From NCBI GenBank assembly GCA_022649305.1, contig JALCNW010000024.1, positions 1 through 52,794 of the forward strand: 52,794 bases of DNA, read 5' to 3'. Made by a program: the position numbers and the translations under genes. Below the pieces are notes generated by a model, which was given only the letters and a program-made list of their open reading frames with translations, was not told where the DNA came from and ran no database searches. Below, one piece after another: positions 18,867 through 31,934 of the stretch (positions within the stretch are counted from its first letter, which is position 1; every line of letters begins with the position of its first letter). This DNA is from Enterobacter sp. (GTDB lineage Bacteria > Pseudomonadota > Gammaproteobacteria > Enterobacterales > Enterobacteriaceae).

Positions 18867-20042
18867 TTAAAGCTTATTGAAAACGCGCGCAACACGGCCA
18901 ACGCCGCTCATGCTCACCGGGGATTCATTCGCCGCGACGAAGGCGGATTCACCGGGTTTTAACACCAGACGCTGTTCACCTTTGCTCAATACCGCTTCGC
19001 CTTCTACGCAGAAAAGGATAGCCGCGCTGTCCTGACTCACGGCGGTTTCGGCACTGCTTAAATCGTGCAGGGAAAATGCGAAATCGTCGACCGGAATAGG
19101 GAAGTCGAGCTCAGCACCGTTTTTCAGCGGCTGCGTCAGCAGTTCTGCGGCCGGTTTAGCCACAAATTTTACGTTTGCGACCAGTTCAGGGATATCAATG
19201 TATTTCGGCGTCAGGCCCGCGCGAAGCACGTTATCCGAGTTTGCCATCACTTCCAGGGCCACACCTTGCAGATAGGCATGCGGGGTTTCAGCGAACAGGA
19301 ACATCGCCTCGCCTGGGTTCAGCTTGATAACGTTCAGCAACAGCGGAGAGAACAGACCGCTATCATCAGGATAGAACTGGGCAATCAGGCGAATAGTATC
19401 CCACGGTTCGCCCTGTTGGCTAGCGAGCGCGGCTTTCAGTACCGCCAGCGCGTGCGACTTCTCGTCATCCTGCATGTTGAGCAGGCAGGCGAACAGCTGG
19501 CTCAGGCCTGCCGCATCCGGATTTTCGAGGAAGTGGGCGATCGCCTTGTGCGCACCCGCGACCGGCTGTAGTAACGACACAATCTCGGAGAACTCGCGGA
19601 ACGCGTTCATCGCCAGGAAGGGGGTGAGCGCAAAAACCAGCTCCGGCTTGTGGTTAGGATCTTTGTAGTTACGTTCGGCGGCATCCAGCGGAATGCCCGC
19701 CGCATTCTCTTTGGCGAAGCCCCGTTCAGAGGCTTTCTTGTTAGGATGCACCTGAATAGAGAGCGGCTGATCGGCGCACAATACTTTAAACAAGAAAGGC
19801 AGTTCACCAAAACGATCGGCAACCTTTTTGCCCAGTAACGCAGTTTTGTCCGCGTCAATCACGTCGCGTAAAGTGCGTACCTGACCGGTTGAATCTTCAA
19901 TTTTTGAGCTGCTCTTTGGGTGCGCGCCCATCCACAGTTCTGCCATTGGCAGATTATCTGGATTAGCGATCCCGTAGAGATCCGTTAACGCAGTTTGACT
20001 TCCCCAGGCATAGTTCTGCACTGAGTTGATGAGTTTTTGCAT
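18867..20042 (-). CDS. manA: Mannose-6-phosphate isomerase, class I
   Basis: Zinc enzyme that interconverts mannose 6-phosphate and fructose 6-phosphate. It has 391 residues, the E. coli length. The metal-site segment LSIQVHPNK gives Gln97 and His99, and further signatures are NYKDPNHKPELVFAL and FAETPHAYLQG. The ATG at 20042 is chosen to give MQKLINSVQNYAWG as in E. coli; six upstream in-frame codons are ignored. It is divergent from fumA across 201 bp. Confidence 0.96.
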   Translation of the reverse strand: MQKLINSVQNYAWGSQTALTDLYGIANPDNLPMAELWMGAHPKSSSKIEDSTGQVRTLRDVIDADKTALLGKKVADRFGELPFLFKVLCADQPLSIQVHPNKKASERGFAKENAAGIPLDAAERNYKDPNHKPELVFALTPFLAMNAFREFSEIVSLLQPVAGAHKAIAHFLENPDAAGLSQLFACLLNMQDDEKSHALAVLKAALASQQGEPWDTIRLIAQFYPDDSGLFSPLLLNVIKLNPGEAMFLFAETPHAYLQGVALEVMANSDNVLRAGLTPKYIDIPELVANVKFVAKPAAELLTQPLKNGAELDFPIPVDDFAFSLHDLSSAETAVSQDSAAILFCVEGEAVLSKGEQRLVLKPGESAFVAANESPVSMSGVGRVARVFNKL

Positions 20043-20243
20043 TATCAAGCCCTGTTTCAAATGTGGAATTATCTGCGCGTATTAAAGCAATAAACCGCCC
20101 GGAAGTAACCTGCGCATATAAAAAGTCGTACTAGTCTCAGTTTTTGTTAAAAAATTGTGTAGGATAAGCCAACTCGCTTTTAAGCAGGGCAAACGGAATA
20201 TCTGCCCTTAAATAATCAGACCTACGCAGTAAGTGAGAGAACA

Positions 20244-21890
20244 ATGTCGAACAAACCCTTCTTTTATCAGGATCCTTTCCCGTTAGGTCAGGATCACACC
20301 GAATACTATCTGTTAACCCGCGACCATGTTTCTGTCTCAGAGTTTGAGGGGCAGGAGATCTTAAAAGTCGACCCACAGGCGTTGACGCTACTGGCACAAC
20401 ACGCCTTCCACGATGCCTCGTTTATGCTGCGCCCGGCGCATCAGCAGCAGGTGGCGGATATCCTGAGCGATCCAGAAGCCAGCGAAAACGACAAATACGT
20501 CGCGTTGCAGTTTCTGCGTAACTCCGATATCGCTGCGAAAGGCATTCTGCCAACCTGCCAGGATACCGGCACCGCGATTATCACCGGTAAAAAAGGCCAG
20601 CGCGTCTGGACCGGCGGTGGTGACGAAGCGGCTCTGGCGCACGGTGTGTACAACACCTTCATCGAAGATAACCTGCGCTATTCGCAAAACGCCCCGCTGG
20701 ATATGTATAAAGAGGTGAATACCGGTACTAACCTGCCTGCGCAGATTGACCTCTACAGCGTGGATGGCGATGAGTATAAATTCCTCTGTATCGCGAAAGG
20801 TGGCGGTTCAGCCAACAAAACCTATCTCTATCAGGAAACCAAGGCGCTCATCACCCCGGCAAAATTGAAGAACTACCTGGTTGAGAAAATGCGCACCCTG
20901 GGAACGGCCGCGTGCCCGCCGTACCACATTGCCTTTGTCATCGGTGGGACCTCTGCGGAAAGCACGTTGAAGACGGTAAAACTGGCGTCGACCAAATACT
21001 ATGACGCTTTGCCAACCGAAGGTAACGAGCACGGTCAGGCGTTCCGCGACATTCAGCTTGAGCAGGAGCTGCTGGTTGAAGCGCAGAACCTCGGTCTTGG
21101 CGCACAGTTTGGCGGCAAATACTTCGCCCATGATATCCGCGTGATTCGTCTGCCGCGCCACGGCGCTTCCTGCCCGGTGGGGATGGGCGTGTCATGCTCT
21201 GCGGATCGCAATATCAAAGCGAAGATTAACCGTGAAGGCATCTGGATCGAAAAGCTGGAAAATAACCCAGGCAAATACATCCCTGAGGAACTTCGTCAGG
21301 CAGGCGAGGGCGAAGCGGTTAATGTCGATCTGAACCGTCCGATGAGCGAAATCCTGGCGCAGCTTTCTCAGTATCCGGTTTCAACGCGTCTGTCGCTCAA
21401 CGGTACGATCATTGTCGGACGCGATATTGCCCATGCTAAATTGCAGGAACGTCTGGACAACGGCGAAGGGTTGCCGCAGTACATCAAAGATCACCCTATT
21501 TACTACGCCGGTCCGGCCAAAACGCCAGAAGGCTATGCCTCAGGTTCATTAGGCCCCACTACCGCAGGGCGCATGGATTCCTATGTCGATCAGCTACAGG
21601 CCAACGGCGGTAGCATGATCATGCTGGCAAAAGGTAACCGCAGCCAACAGGTGACGGACGCTTGCCATAAGCATGGCGGATTCTATCTTGGCAGCATTGG
21701 TGGCCCGGCGGCGGTGTTGGCACAGGGCAGTATCAAGAGCCTGGAGTGTGTGGAATATCCTGAACTGGGTATGGAAGCCATCTGGAAAATCGAAGTGGAA
21801 GACTTCCCGGCGTTTATCCTGGTGGATGACAAGGGCAACGACTTCTTCAAACAGATCCAGTCTTCCCAGTGTTCGGCGTGTGTGAAGTAG
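20244..21890 (+). CDS. fumA: Class I fumarate hydratase (iron-sulfur)
   Basis: Oxygen-labile [4Fe-4S] fumarase of the TCA cycle, 548 residues as in E. coli FumA/FumB. The cluster cysteines are Cys105 (LPTCQDTGT), the cysteine of AACPPYH near 224 and that of GASCPVGMG near 318. Position (manA divergent, fumC downstream) identifies it as fumA rather than fumB. The promoter region is 20061-20243, with a GAGAG-type ribosome site just before the ATG. Confidence 0.96.
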   Translation: MSNKPFFYQDPFPLGQDHTEYYLLTRDHVSVSEFEGQEILKVDPQALTLLAQHAFHDASFMLRPAHQQQVADILSDPEASENDKYVALQFLRNSDIAAKGILPTCQDTGTAIITGKKGQRVWTGGGDEAALAHGVYNTFIEDNLRYSQNAPLDMYKEVNTGTNLPAQIDLYSVDGDEYKFLCIAKGGGSANKTYLYQETKALITPAKLKNYLVEKMRTLGTAACPPYHIAFVIGGTSAESTLKTVKLASTKYYDALPTEGNEHGQAFRDIQLEQELLVEAQNLGLGAQFGGKYFAHDIRVIRLPRHGASCPVGMGVSCSADRNIKAKINREGIWIEKLENNPGKYIPEELRQAGEGEAVNVDLNRPMSEILAQLSQYPVSTRLSLNGTIIVGRDIAHAKLQERLDNGEGLPQYIKDHPIYYAGPAKTPEGYASGSLGPTTAGRMDSYVDQLQANGGSMIMLAKGNRSQQVTDACHKHGGFYLGSIGGPAAVLAQGSIKSLECVEYPELGMEAIWKIEVEDFPAFILVDDKGNDFFKQIQSSQCSACVK

Positions 21891-21899
21891 TATAAAAAA

Positions 21900-21924
21900 C
21901 CGGGCAAGGCGCTGCTTTGCCCGG
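21900..21924. other. Hairpin between fumA and fumC
   Basis: CCGGGCAA and TTGCCCGG are an 8-bp inverted repeat with a nine-base spacer, ten bases after the fumA stop. No U-run follows, so it is more likely an mRNA-stabilising or partial-attenuation hairpin than a terminator. Confidence 0.5.
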
Positions 21925-22026
21925 CACATCAAAGAGCGCACAAAGCGCCATACCGTTTTCTTGAAGCAATCAATACTTATTCCTAAAGCATGTGAGCAAT
22001 CCCATCTTTTTATCAAGGAGAAAGTA

Positions 22027-23421
22027 ATGACAACGCATCGCAGTGAGAAAGACTCGATGGGCGCTATTGACGTCCCGGCCGATAAGCTATGGGGCGCGCA
22101 AACCCAGCGTTCGCTGGAACATTTCCGCATTTCGACCGAGAAAATGCCCGTCTCGCTGATCCACGCGCTGGCGCTGACCAAACGCGCGGCGGCAAAAGTG
22201 AATCAGGATTTAGGACTGCTGGGAGCGGAAAAGGCGACGGCAATTATCCATGCCGCCGATGAGGTGTTGGCTGGCAAACACCCTGATGAATTCCCCCTCG
22301 CCATCTGGCAAACCGGCTCCGGCACGCAAAGCAACATGAACATGAACGAAGTGTTGGCAAACCGCGCGAGTGAACTGCTGGGCGGCGTTCGCGGCATGGA
22401 ACGCAAGGTTCATCCTAACGACGACGTCAACAAAAGCCAAAGTTCCAATGACGTGTTTCCGACCGCAATGCATGTGGCGGCGATCGTTGCCCTGCGTGAG
22501 CAACTGATCCCTCAGCTCGACGTCCTAAAGCTTACCCTTCATCAAAAATCACAGGCCTTCGGCGATATCGTCAAGATTGGCCGCACCCATCTTCAGGATG
22601 CCACTCCGCTGACCCTTGGTCAGGAGATTTCCGGTTGGGTAGCCATGCTTGAGCACAACCTCAGACATATCGAGAATTGCCAGCCGCATTTGTCTGAACT
22701 GGCGCTGGGTGGTACAGCGGTGGGGACGGGGCTAAACACCCATCCTGAATACGCCGTACGCGTGGCAAAAGAGCTGGCGGAAATCACCGGGCAACCTTTC
22801 GTCACCGCGCCTAATAAATTTGAAGCGCTGGGCACCTGCGATGCGCTGGTCCATGCGCATGGCGCGCTAAAAGGACTGGCGGCGTCGCTGATGAAAATTG
22901 CTAACGATGTACGCTGGCTGGCATCTGGACCACGCTGTGGTATCGGGGAACTCAGTATTCCGGAAAACGAGCCGGGGAGTTCAATTATGCCGGGGAAAGT
23001 GAATCCGACCCAGTGTGAAGCCATGACAATGCTTTGCTGTCAGGTGATGGGCAACGACGTGGCGGTTAACTTGGGCGGGGCTTCCGGCAACTTTGAGCTG
23101 AACGTCTATCGGCCAATGGTTATCCATAACGTTCTGCAATCGGTGCGTTTGCTGGCCGACGGGATGGAAAGCTTCAATGAGCACTGTGCGCTCGGCATTG
23201 AGCCGAATCGCGATCGTATTAGCCAGCTTCTCAACGAATCGCTAATGCTGGTTACCGCGCTTAATACACATATCGGCTATGACAAAGCGGCGGAAATTGC
23301 GAAAAAAGCGCATAAAGAGGGGCTGACGCTGAAAGCCTCTGCATTGGCGTTGGGCTACCTGACGGAAGCCGAATTTGACAGTTGGGTCCGCCCGGAAGAG
23401 ATGGTCGGTAGCCACACATAA
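22027..23421 (+). CDS. fumC: Class II fumarate hydratase (iron-independent)
   Basis: Oxygen-stable fumarase of the aspartase/fumarase superfamily, 464 residues (E. coli 467). It has the superfamily signature [11 protein letters not shown] and the substrate-site segments [34 protein letters not shown] and [16 protein letters not shown]. The ATG at 22027 follows AAGGAG by six bases and gives [12 protein letters not shown]; a longer in-frame start at 21961 lacks a ribosome site. Its stop codon abuts the stop of the convergent tus with no base between. Confidence 0.96.
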   Translation: MTTHRSEKDSMGAIDVPADKLWGAQTQRSLEHFRISTEKMPVSLIHALALTKRAAAKVNQDLGLLGAEKATAIIHAADEVLAGKHPDEFPLAIWQTGSGTQSNMNMNEVLANRASELLGGVRGMERKVHPNDDVNKSQSSNDVFPTAMHVAAIVALREQLIPQLDVLKLTLHQKSQAFGDIVKIGRTHLQDATPLTLGQEISGWVAMLEHNLRHIENCQPHLSELALGGTAVGTGLNTHPEYAVRVAKELAEITGQPFVTAPNKFEALGTCDALVHAHGALKGLAASLMKIANDVRWLASGPRCGIGELSIPENEPGSSIMPGKVNPTQCEAMTMLCCQVMGNDVAVNLGGASGNFELNVYRPMVIHNVLQSVRLLADGMESFNEHCALGIEPNRDRISQLLNESLMLVTALNTHIGYDKAAEIAKKAHKEGLTLKASALALGYLTEAEFDSWVRPEEMVGSHT

Positions 23422-24351
23422 TTACTCTGCAATATACAGGTGCAGTCGTGGAATGATTAACCGTAACGGCTGCGCCTGCGGTTTATAACGATGCTGAATG
23501 TTGTCAGCATAGTAATTCAATAACTCGCCAATATCCGGCACCATCGCACCCTGGTCGACATCATACAAGGCGATAAGCGGCGTGGGGCAGGCGTATTGCA
23601 CCTGCTTTTGCTGTCCTGAATACCAGACGCGAGCGATGGGCTGAACCTTCACCGGACGCTTAATTTTAAGCCGCGTATCCGCAGGCAATGCCGCGATATT
23701 TTCATACTCCTGCTCCAGTCGTTCTATCCACTGTTCACGCGACCAGGGCGTGACGGTGCGCGGCGCTCGCAAGCTTTTTTCAAGCATCTGGAGGATATCG
23801 TTGCGGGTGAAATTCTTGATAATGTGCTTGTTCGCCCAGCCAAAGCGCAGCGTCGCGGGCTGGTGCAGCACCGTCAATGAGCGATAGGCGTTAAGGGTGA
23901 TGAGCCCCGGTAACTGACGATGGACCCAGTCAAAGCGAGCGGTCGGCGCGAGGCCGGACTCTTCGGTCACGATCTTCTCAAACGCGCTTTTTAGCGCATT
24001 AATATGTGCGATCTGACTCTGAATCTGTTCCACAGAGGACGAGTCGCACTGCAGGCAAATAACGCCGGGCAACCGCACGGCAGCTTTACTGCTGCGTTTC
24101 TCCGACTGCTGCTGAATAAAGAGATGGCGGTAATGCTGGAGCGTCAAATCCAGCGCTTCTTTTCCGATATGCTGCTTCACCTCGATGGTATCCAGCGCAT
24201 CGTGCTCTTTCCCTTTTGCGACATCCGGCAGTGTGAATACGCGAGCCGCGAGCAGGCGGCACGTTTTGAGACGCTCGGTCAGGGTTGCCAGATCTTGTTC
24301 AATCTGACGGAAAGTCGAGTTCAGCCGCTCAATGAGATCGTAAGTCGCCAT
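23422..24351 (-). CDS. tus: Tus, replication terminus-binding protein
   Basis: Monomeric DNA-binding protein of 309 residues (same as E. coli) that binds Ter sites and blocks replication forks in one direction. Conserved segments include [37 protein letters not shown] and the C-terminal [24 protein letters not shown] region. A Ter site lies 10 bp upstream of the ATG, as terB does in E. coli, so Tus should repress its own transcription. It is convergent with fumC. Confidence 0.96.
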   Translation of the reverse strand: MATYDLIERLNSTFRQIEQDLATLTERLKTCRLLAARVFTLPDVAKGKEHDALDTIEVKQHIGKEALDLTLQHYRHLFIQQQSEKRSSKAAVRLPGVICLQCDSSSVEQIQSQIAHINALKSAFEKIVTEESGLAPTARFDWVHRQLPGLITLNAYRSLTVLHQPATLRFGWANKHIIKNFTRNDILQMLEKSLRAPRTVTPWSREQWIERLEQEYENIAALPADTRLKIKRPVKVQPIARVWYSGQQKQVQYACPTPLIALYDVDQGAMVPDIGELLNYYADNIQHRYKPQAQPLRLIIPRLHLYIAE

Positions 24352-24359
24352 AAAAATGC

Positions 24360-24382
24360 TCAGTAGTTACAACATACTTACT
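24360..24382 (-). promoter_or_regulatory. Ter site (terB-like) in the tus promoter
   Basis: On the minus strand the core AGTATGTTGTAACTA (24378 down to 24364) matches the Tus-binding consensus, including the invariant TGTTGTAAC. It lies 10-31 bp upstream of the tus start. It marks the window as part of the chromosomal terminus region and is the expected autoregulatory operator. Confidence 0.93.
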
Positions 24383-24442
24383 GTATAGCACATTCTGCCG
24401 GGTCAGACTATCGTGCGGCTTAGGTCAAGCAGGGTAATGGAA

Positions 24443-24456
24443 TTCTTATTAATCAA
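24443..24456. promoter_or_regulatory. Weak FNR-like site upstream of nikA
   Basis: TTCTT-ATTA-ATCAA has a perfect right half and a poor left half of the FNR consensus TTGAT-N4-ATCAA. The E. coli nik operon is activated by FNR, so a site is expected, but this match alone is not convincing. Confidence 0.3.
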
Positions 24457-24527
24457 AGTTTATGCATATTGATTTTGTATATTTATTAACGCTTGCGGCC
24501 ACTCCATTGATCCAGGACACATTAAAA

Positions 24528-24555
24528 GTATGATGAATTATTAGAATCGTCACAC
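24528..24555. promoter_or_regulatory. NikR operator of the nik operon
   Basis: GTATGA-N16-TCACAC differs by one base from the E. coli NikR operator GTATGA-N16-TCATAC. It lies 40-67 bp upstream of the nikA start, the expected position for nickel-dependent repression of the promoter. Confidence 0.9.
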
Positions 24556-24594
24556 GCTAGTGCCTGATACCCCCCATGATTAGAGGTCATTATT

Positions 24595-26163
24595 TTGTCC
24601 AGAGTTGGCCGCACCGTTTGTGCGATGCTGGCCTGCGCGTCGTTATATGCGCATGCCGCACCCGATGAGATTTCCACCGCATGGCCTGTCAATGTGGGGC
24701 CGCTGAACCCGCACCTCTACACGCCGAACCAGATGTTCGCCCAAAGCATGGTGTATGAACCACTGGTGAAATATCAGGTGGATGGATCGGTAAAACCGTG
24801 GCTGGCCACAAGCTGGACAAGTTCGAAGGACGGAAAAATTTGGACCTTTACCCTTCGTGACGGTGTCACTTTTTCAAATGGTGAGGCGTTTGATGCACAG
24901 GCGGCGGCTGAGAATTTCCGCGCTGTACTGGATAATCGCCAGCGCCATGCCTGGCTGGAATTGACCAATCAGATAACGGACGTCAAAGCGTTAAGCAAAA
25001 ACGAACTGCAAATCACGCTTAAAAGCGCCTATTACCCCTTCCTGCAGGAACTTGCGCTGCCGCGTCCTTTCCGCTTTATTGCCCCGTCGCAGTTTAAAAA
25101 TCACGAGACGATGAACGGGATAAAAGCGCCGATTGGCACCGGGCCGTGGGTATTGAAAGCGTCCAGACTCAATCAGTACGACGTGCTGGTTCGCAACGAT
25201 CGTTACTGGGGAACCAAACCAACGATTCGCCAGATAACCGTCAAGGTTATACCGGATCCCACCACCCGCGCGGTAGTCTTCGAAACCGGTGACGTTGACC
25301 TGCTTTACGGTAACGAAGGACTGGTGCCGCTGGATACCTTCGCGCGGTTTAGCCAAAATCCTGCCTACCGCACCCAGTTGTCGCAGCCTATCGAAACGGT
25401 GATGCTGGCGCTGAATTCCGCCAAAGCGCCTACCGATGAGCTGGCGGTGCGCGAAGCGCTGAACCATGCGGTCAATAAAAAGTCGCTGATTGAGAATGCG
25501 CTATACGGCACGCAGCAGGTGGCGGATACGTTGTTCGCGTCTTCTGTACCATATGCCAACATTGGCCTCAGGCCGCGGCAGTACGATCCCCAGCAGGCAA
25601 AATCGCTGCTGGAAAAAGCAGGCTGGTTACTGTCGGCTGGCAACGTGATCCGAGAAAAAAAGGGGCAGCCGCTTCGCATTGAACTTGCCTATATCGGCAC
25701 CGATGCACTGAGTAAATCCATGGCAGAAATTATCCAGGCCGATATGCGTCAGGTGGGCGTTGACGTTGCGCTGGTGGGGGAAGAGGAGAGCAGTATCTAT
25801 GCTCGCCAGCGTGATGGTCGTTTTGGCATGATATTTAACCGCACCTGGGGCGCTCCGTACGATCCGCATGCGTTTATGAGTTCAATGCGCGTTCCTTCAC
25901 ACGCCGATTACCAGGCCCAGCAGGGGCTGACGGATAAGCCCGTTATTGATAAAGAGATTGGTGAGGTGTTGTCCACCACCGATGAGGTACAACGCCAGTC
26001 GCTGTATCGCGACATTCTGACGCGGCTGCACAACGACGCGGTGTATCTGCCTATCAGCTACGTTTCAATGATGGTCGTCGCGAAACCTGAACTGGGTAAA
26101 ATACCGTTTGCGCCCATCGCGTCAGACATTCCGTTTGAACAGATCCAGCCGGTGAAACCCTGA
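24595..26163 (+). CDS. nikA: Nickel ABC transporter, periplasmic binding protein
   Basis: Periplasmic solute-binding protein of the SBP_bac_5 family that delivers a nickel chelate to NikBC. It has 522 residues, with a signal peptide of about 22 residues ([19 protein letters not shown]). Nickel-site features known from E. coli are kept: TWGAPYDP supplies the Trp and Tyr, and the following SMRVPSHAD supplies the histidine equivalent to mature His416. The start is TTG at 24595, with AGAGGT seven bases upstream; the codon equivalent to the E. coli ATG is ATT, so a non-AUG start is unavoidable. nikB overlaps by one base. Confidence 0.95.
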   Translation: MSRVGRTVCAMLACASLYAHAAPDEISTAWPVNVGPLNPHLYTPNQMFAQSMVYEPLVKYQVDGSVKPWLATSWTSSKDGKIWTFTLRDGVTFSNGEAFDAQAAAENFRAVLDNRQRHAWLELTNQITDVKALSKNELQITLKSAYYPFLQELALPRPFRFIAPSQFKNHETMNGIKAPIGTGPWVLKASRLNQYDVLVRNDRYWGTKPTIRQITVKVIPDPTTRAVVFETGDVDLLYGNEGLVPLDTFARFSQNPAYRTQLSQPIETVMLALNSAKAPTDELAVREALNHAVNKKSLIENALYGTQQVADTLFASSVPYANIGLRPRQYDPQQAKSLLEKAGWLLSAGNVIREKKGQPLRIELAYIGTDALSKSMAEIIQADMRQVGVDVALVGEEESSIYARQRDGRFGMIFNRTWGAPYDPHAFMSSMRVPSHADYQAQQGLTDKPVIDKEIGEVLSTTDEVQRQSLYRDILTRLHNDAVYLPISYVSMMVVAKPELGKIPFAPIASDIPFEQIQPVKP

Positions 26164-27107
26164 TGCTTCGTTACATTCTCCGGCGTATTGCGCTTCTGAT
26201 CCCGATGGTTTTCGCCGCCTCGGTGATTATCTTTCTGATGTTGCGTCTGGGGACCGGCGACCCGGCACTGGACTATTTGCGACTGTCGAATTTGCCCCCA
26301 ACTCGGGATATGGTGGCTTCAACACGTATTATGCTGGGGTTGGATCAGCCGCTTGTCGTCCAGTACGGCAGCTGGCTGTGGAAAGCGTTACACCTTGATT
26401 TCGGCGTCTCGTTTGCGACGCAGCGTCCGGTTCTGGATGACGTTATGCACTTTCTCCCTGCCACGTTATTGCTGGCGGGGGCGGCGCTGGTGCTGATCCT
26501 GCTGACTTCCGTGCCGCTGGGGATCTGGGCGGCTCGTCATCGCGACCGTCTTCCTGATTTTATCGTGCGTCTGATTTCATTTCTGGGCGTGTCGATGCCC
26601 AACTTTTGGCTCGCTTTTTTACTGGTGATGTTTTTCTCGGTTTATCTCCAGTGGCTACCCGCGATGGGCTACGGCGACTGGCAGCATCTCATTCTGCCCG
26701 CTGTCTCGATTGCCTTTATGTCACTGGCGATTAACGCCCGTTTGCTGCGCGCCAGCATGTTGGATATTGCTGGACAGCGGCACGTGACCTGGGCCCGGCT
26801 AAGAGGGTTAACCGAGAAGCACACTGAGCGTCATCATATTTTGCGTAATGCTTCGCTGCCGATGATCACCGCCGTGGGAATGCATATCGGGGAGCTCATC
26901 GGCGGGACGATGATTATTGAAAATATCTTTGCCTGGCCAGGCGTTGGGCGCTATGCCGTCTCGGCGATATTTAATCGAGACTATCCGGTCATTCAATGTT
27001 TTACGCTGATTATGGTGGTGGTATTCGCGCTCTGTAATCTGACGGTTGATGTGCTTAACGCCGCGCTCGACCCGCGCGTTCGCCGCCATGAAGGAGCGCA
27101 TTCGTGA
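26163..27107 (+). CDS. nikB: Nickel ABC transporter permease NikB
   Basis: Inner-membrane permease of 314 residues, as in E. coli, with about six helices and the binding-protein-dependent transport signature near [24 protein letters not shown]. It starts in a TGATG overlap with nikA and its end overlaps nikC by 4 bp, so translation is coupled through the operon. Confidence 0.96.
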   Translation: MLRYILRRIALLIPMVFAASVIIFLMLRLGTGDPALDYLRLSNLPPTRDMVASTRIMLGLDQPLVVQYGSWLWKALHLDFGVSFATQRPVLDDVMHFLPATLLLAGAALVLILLTSVPLGIWAARHRDRLPDFIVRLISFLGVSMPNFWLAFLLVMFFSVYLQWLPAMGYGDWQHLILPAVSIAFMSLAINARLLRASMLDIAGQRHVTWARLRGLTEKHTERHHILRNASLPMITAVGMHIGELIGGTMIIENIFAWPGVGRYAVSAIFNRDYPVIQCFTLIMVVVFALCNLTVDVLNAALDPRVRRHEGAHS

Positions 27108-27937
27108 ATTTTTTCCGTTCCTCCTGCTGGCCGGTCCGCTTTGCTCTTGTGATTATCCTTCTGCTGGCGGTGATAGCCCTGACCAGCCAGTGGTGGCTGC
27201 CTTACGATCCACAAGCCATCAATTTGCCAGCACGTTTGTTATCACCAGATGCGCAGCACTGGTTAGGCACCGATCATCTGGGGCGCGATATTTTTTCTCG
27301 GCTGCTGGCGGCCACCCGTGTATCGCTGGGATCGGTTATGGCCTGTCTGTTGTTGGTGTTGATATTAGGGATGACCGTTGGCGGCGCAGCGGGGTTGCTT
27401 GGTGGCCGTGTTGACCAACTCACCATGCGCGTGGCGGATATGTTTATGACCTTTCCAACCTCCATTCTCTCGTTTTTCCTCGTCGGTGCGTTAGGGACGG
27501 GGTTGACCAATGTCATCATCGCGATTGCGCTGTCACACTGGGCCTGGTATGCGCGAATGGTGCGAAGCCTGGTGATTGCCCTGCGCCAGCGCGAGTTTGT
27601 GCTCGCCTCGCGGCTTTCCGGGGCGGGACATATTCGTGTTTTTCTCGACCATTTAACCGGGGCTGCGATTCCCTCGCTAATCGTGCTGGCCACGCTGGAT
27701 ATTGGTCATATGATGCTGCACGTCGCGGGCATGTCATTCCTGGGACTGGGCGTGACTGCGCCGACCGCCGAATGGGGAGTGATGATTAACGATGCGCGCC
27801 AGTATATCTGGACCCAGCCGTTACAAATGCTGTGGCCAGGGCTGGCGCTGTTTATCAGCGTGATGGCCTTTAACCTGGTGGGTGACGCCCTGCGCGATCA
27901 TCTCGATCCTCATCTGGTCCCGGAGCATGCTCACTGA
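27104..27937 (+). CDS. nikC: Nickel ABC transporter permease NikC
   Basis: Second inner-membrane permease of the nickel transporter, 277 residues. The OppC-type N-terminal region contains [17 protein letters not shown], and the EAA-like cytoplasmic loop is near [24 protein letters not shown] start inside the nikB stop overlap. It is nearly identical in length and sequence to E. coli NikC. Confidence 0.96.
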   Translation: MNFFRSSCWPVRFALVIILLLAVIALTSQWWLPYDPQAINLPARLLSPDAQHWLGTDHLGRDIFSRLLAATRVSLGSVMACLLLVLILGMTVGGAAGLLGGRVDQLTMRVADMFMTFPTSILSFFLVGALGTGLTNVIIAIALSHWAWYARMVRSLVIALRQREFVLASRLSGAGHIRVFLDHLTGAAIPSLIVLATLDIGHMMLHVAGMSFLGLGVTAPTAEWGVMINDARQYIWTQPLQMLWPGLALFISVMAFNLVGDALRDHLDPHLVPEHAH

Positions 27938-28701
27938 TGCCACAACAGATTGAACTGCAAAATATTGTCATCCAGGCCGAACGCACGCTGGTCAACGGTG
28001 TGTCGCTTACCCTCAAACGCGGACACGTATTGGCGCTGGTGGGCGGTAGCGGCAGTGGTAAATCGCTAACCTGCGCCGCAGCGCTTGGAGTGTTGCCCGC
28101 TGGCGTACGGTTGACGACAGGCCAACTGCTGGCGGATGGCAAACCGGTTTCGCCCAACTCGCTGCGCGGAATCAGCGTGGCGACCATTATGCAAAATCCG
28201 CGAAGCGCCTTTAATCCGCTGCATACCATGGCAACGCATGCGCGCGAAACCTGCCTGGCGTTAAACAAACCGGCAGACGATGCCACACTTATCGCCGCCC
28301 TGGATGCCGTTGGGCTGGAGAATGCGTCGCGAGTCCTCAAGCTTTATCCGTTTGAAATGAGCGGCGGCATGCTCCAGCGGATGATGATTGCGCTGGCATT
28401 GCTGTGTGAGGCTCCATTTATCATCGCTGATGAACCCACCACCGATCTTGATGTGGTCGCTCAGGCCCGAATACTCGATCTGCTGGACAGCATTATGCGC
28501 ACCCGTTCGCCGGGAATGCTGCTGGTCACTCATGATATGGGCGTCGTCGCCCGTCTGGCGGATGAGGTGGCGGTTATGGACTGCGGCGTCATCGTCGAGC
28601 AGGGTGAGGTTGAAGCGCTGTTTCGCGCCCCCGAACATGACGTGACGCGCCGCCTGGTATCGGCACATCTTGCGCTGTACGGTATGGAGATAGCGTCATG
28701 A
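27937..28701 (+). CDS. nikD: Nickel ABC transporter ATPase NikD
   Basis: Cytoplasmic ATPase of 254 residues. Walker A is GGSGSGKS (about 37-44), the signature is MSGGMLQRM, Walker B is [12 protein letters not shown], and the switch histidine lies in LLVTHDMG. The signature is the NikD form SGGML rather than SGGQ. It overlaps nikC by one base and nikE by four. Confidence 0.95.
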   Translation: MPQQIELQNIVIQAERTLVNGVSLTLKRGHVLALVGGSGSGKSLTCAAALGVLPAGVRLTTGQLLADGKPVSPNSLRGISVATIMQNPRSAFNPLHTMATHARETCLALNKPADDATLIAALDAVGLENASRVLKLYPFEMSGGMLQRMMIALALLCEAPFIIADEPTTDLDVVAQARILDLLDSIMRTRSPGMLLVTHDMGVVARLADEVAVMDCGVIVEQGEVEALFRAPEHDVTRRLVSAHLALYGMEIAS

Positions 28702-29474
28702 CATTGCTCAGTGTCTCTGCCATTTCTCATCACTATTCCTCGTCTCAGCGGGTGCTGAACAACGTATCCCTGAACCTCAAACAAGGCGAAACCGTGGCAT
28801 TGCTCGGACGTAGCGGCTGCGGAAAAAGCACGCTGGCGCGCCTGTTGGTTGGGCTGGAATCGCCCACAGAAGGCAATGTGCTCTGGCAAGGTGAAACGCT
28901 TTCAAGTCTTAATCGTAAGCAGCGAAAAGCATTTCGTCGCGATATCCAGATGGTATTTCAGGATTCCATCAGCGCGGTGAACCCGCGTAAAACGGTAGGT
29001 GACATCCTGCGTGAACCAATGCGCCATCTGCTGTCGTTGAGCAAAAAAGAACAACTGGCCCGCGCCAGCGCGCTACTCCAGTCGGTCGATCTGGATGACA
29101 GTCTTCTTCACAAGCGACCGCCGCAGCTTAGCGGTGGCCAGCTCCAGCGCGTATGTCTGGCGAGGGCGATGGCCGTTGAGCCTAAGCTGCTAATTCTTGA
29201 CGAGGCCGTTTCAAATCTGGATTTGGTCCTCCAGGCCGGCGTTATCCGCCTGCTTAAAAAGCTCCAGCAACAGTTCGGTACGGCGTGTCTGTTTATCACT
29301 CACGATTTGCGCCTGGTCGAGCGTTTTTGCCACCGGGTAATGGTGATGGAAGCGGGGCAGATTGTTGAAACACAGGCAGTTGGCAATACATTGACGTTTT
29401 CATCTGATGCGGGGCGCGTACTACAAAACGCCGTCCTTCCTGCTTTTCCCGTACGCCGCCGCGAGACGGTATAA
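28698..29474 (+). CDS. nikE: Nickel ABC transporter ATPase NikE
   Basis: Second ATPase of the nickel transporter, 258 residues (E. coli 268; the difference is at the C-terminus). Walker A is GRSGCGKS, the signature is LSGGQLQRV, Walker B is [12 protein letters not shown], and the switch histidine lies in [12 protein letters not shown] overlap with nikD. It is followed by nikR after 12 bp, a gap too short for the separate nikR promoter region to be obvious. Confidence 0.95.
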   Translation: MTLLSVSAISHHYSSSQRVLNNVSLNLKQGETVALLGRSGCGKSTLARLLVGLESPTEGNVLWQGETLSSLNRKQRKAFRRDIQMVFQDSISAVNPRKTVGDILREPMRHLLSLSKKEQLARASALLQSVDLDDSLLHKRPPQLSGGQLQRVCLARAMAVEPKLLILDEAVSNLDLVLQAGVIRLLKKLQQQFGTACLFITHDLRLVERFCHRVMVMEAGQIVETQAVGNTLTFSSDAGRVLQNAVLPAFPVRRRETV

Positions 29475-31193
<1,719 letters not shown>

Positions 31194-31217
31194 GTCGGTA
31201 TCCGGGTGACGGGTTGA

Positions 31218-31934
31218 TCAGGTTTCCCAGGCGTGCGGGGCGAACAAATAGCCTTTATTACGCACGGTTTTGATGCGGTAGGGTTCGGTGGCATTATCGA
31301 GCAGTTTTTTACGCAGACGCGAAATAGCAACGTCGACGCTGCGATCCATACCATCGTAGCTTACGCCACGCAGGTTTTTCAGCAGCGCATCGCGATCCAT
31401 GATTTGTCCGGCATGCGTAGCCAGTTCCCACAGCAAATCGAAATCGGCGGTAGAGAGTGCGATATCGATGCCCGAGAGCAGAACCTGACGATTGACCGGG
31501 TCGATCGACAGGGTGCCAAAGCGCATCGCTTTGTAGGGCGTCAATGCTGCGGAGGAGGTTTGGCTATCGGCAGCCACGCGCTGGCGCAGGTGAAGGCGCA
31601 GTCGGGCCAGCAATACGGCAGGCGGAGTGGTTTTCAGGATGTAATCGTTCGCACCCATCTCCAGCGACAAAATGTGGTTCATGTCGCTATCGAGTGACGT
31701 CAGCAAGACAATAGGACCGTCCCATTTGGCGCGGAGGTCGCGACATAGCGTCATACCATCTTTGCCGGGGAGCATGATATCTAAAAGCACCAGGTCCGGT
31801 TTCTCACGCAGCACCACTTCTTCACCTCGGTCGCCGCGTGGTTCAACGATAACATCCATATCGTGCTTACCCAGATAGGCGGCAATAAGCTGGCCGACTT
31901 CAGGTTCATCCTCAACGTAAACGATCTTATTCAT
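31218..31934 (-). CDS. rstA: RstA, OmpR-family response regulator
   Basis: Cytoplasmic two-component regulator of 238 residues. The receiver domain has the acidic pair Asp9/Glu10, phosphoacceptor Asp52 (VLLDIMLPG) and the conserved lysine in YILKTTPP. A C-terminal winged-helix domain ends in VRNKGYLFAPHAW. The ATG at 31934 gives MNKIVYVEDE, in line with E. coli; an in-frame start 12 codons upstream has no support. Upstream, minus-strand GGTTTA is at best half of a PhoP box, so PhoP control is not shown by sequence. Confidence 0.94.
   Translation of the reverse strand: MNKIVYVEDEPEVGQLIAAYLGKHDMDVIVEPRGDRGEEVVLREKPDLVLLDIMLPGKDGMTLCRDLRAKWDGPIVLLTSLDSDMNHILSLEMGANDYILKTTPPAVLLARLRLHLRQRVAADSQTSSAALTPYKAMRFGTLSIDPVNRQVLLSGIDIALSTADFDLLWELATHAGQIMDRDALLKNLRGVSYDGMDRSVDVAISRLRKKLLDNATEPYRIKTVRNKGYLFAPHAWET

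Noticed and set aside
21900..21924. Terminator separating fumA from fumC
   Set aside because: The hairpin has no U-run, so it is listed only as a hairpin.
25822..25900. Possible loss of the nickel-binding histidine in NikA (FNRTWG where E. coli has FHRTWG)
   Set aside because: Counting from the conserved Trp/Tyr of TWGAPY shows that this residue is not the ligand; the true His416 equivalent lies in RVPSHAD and is intact.
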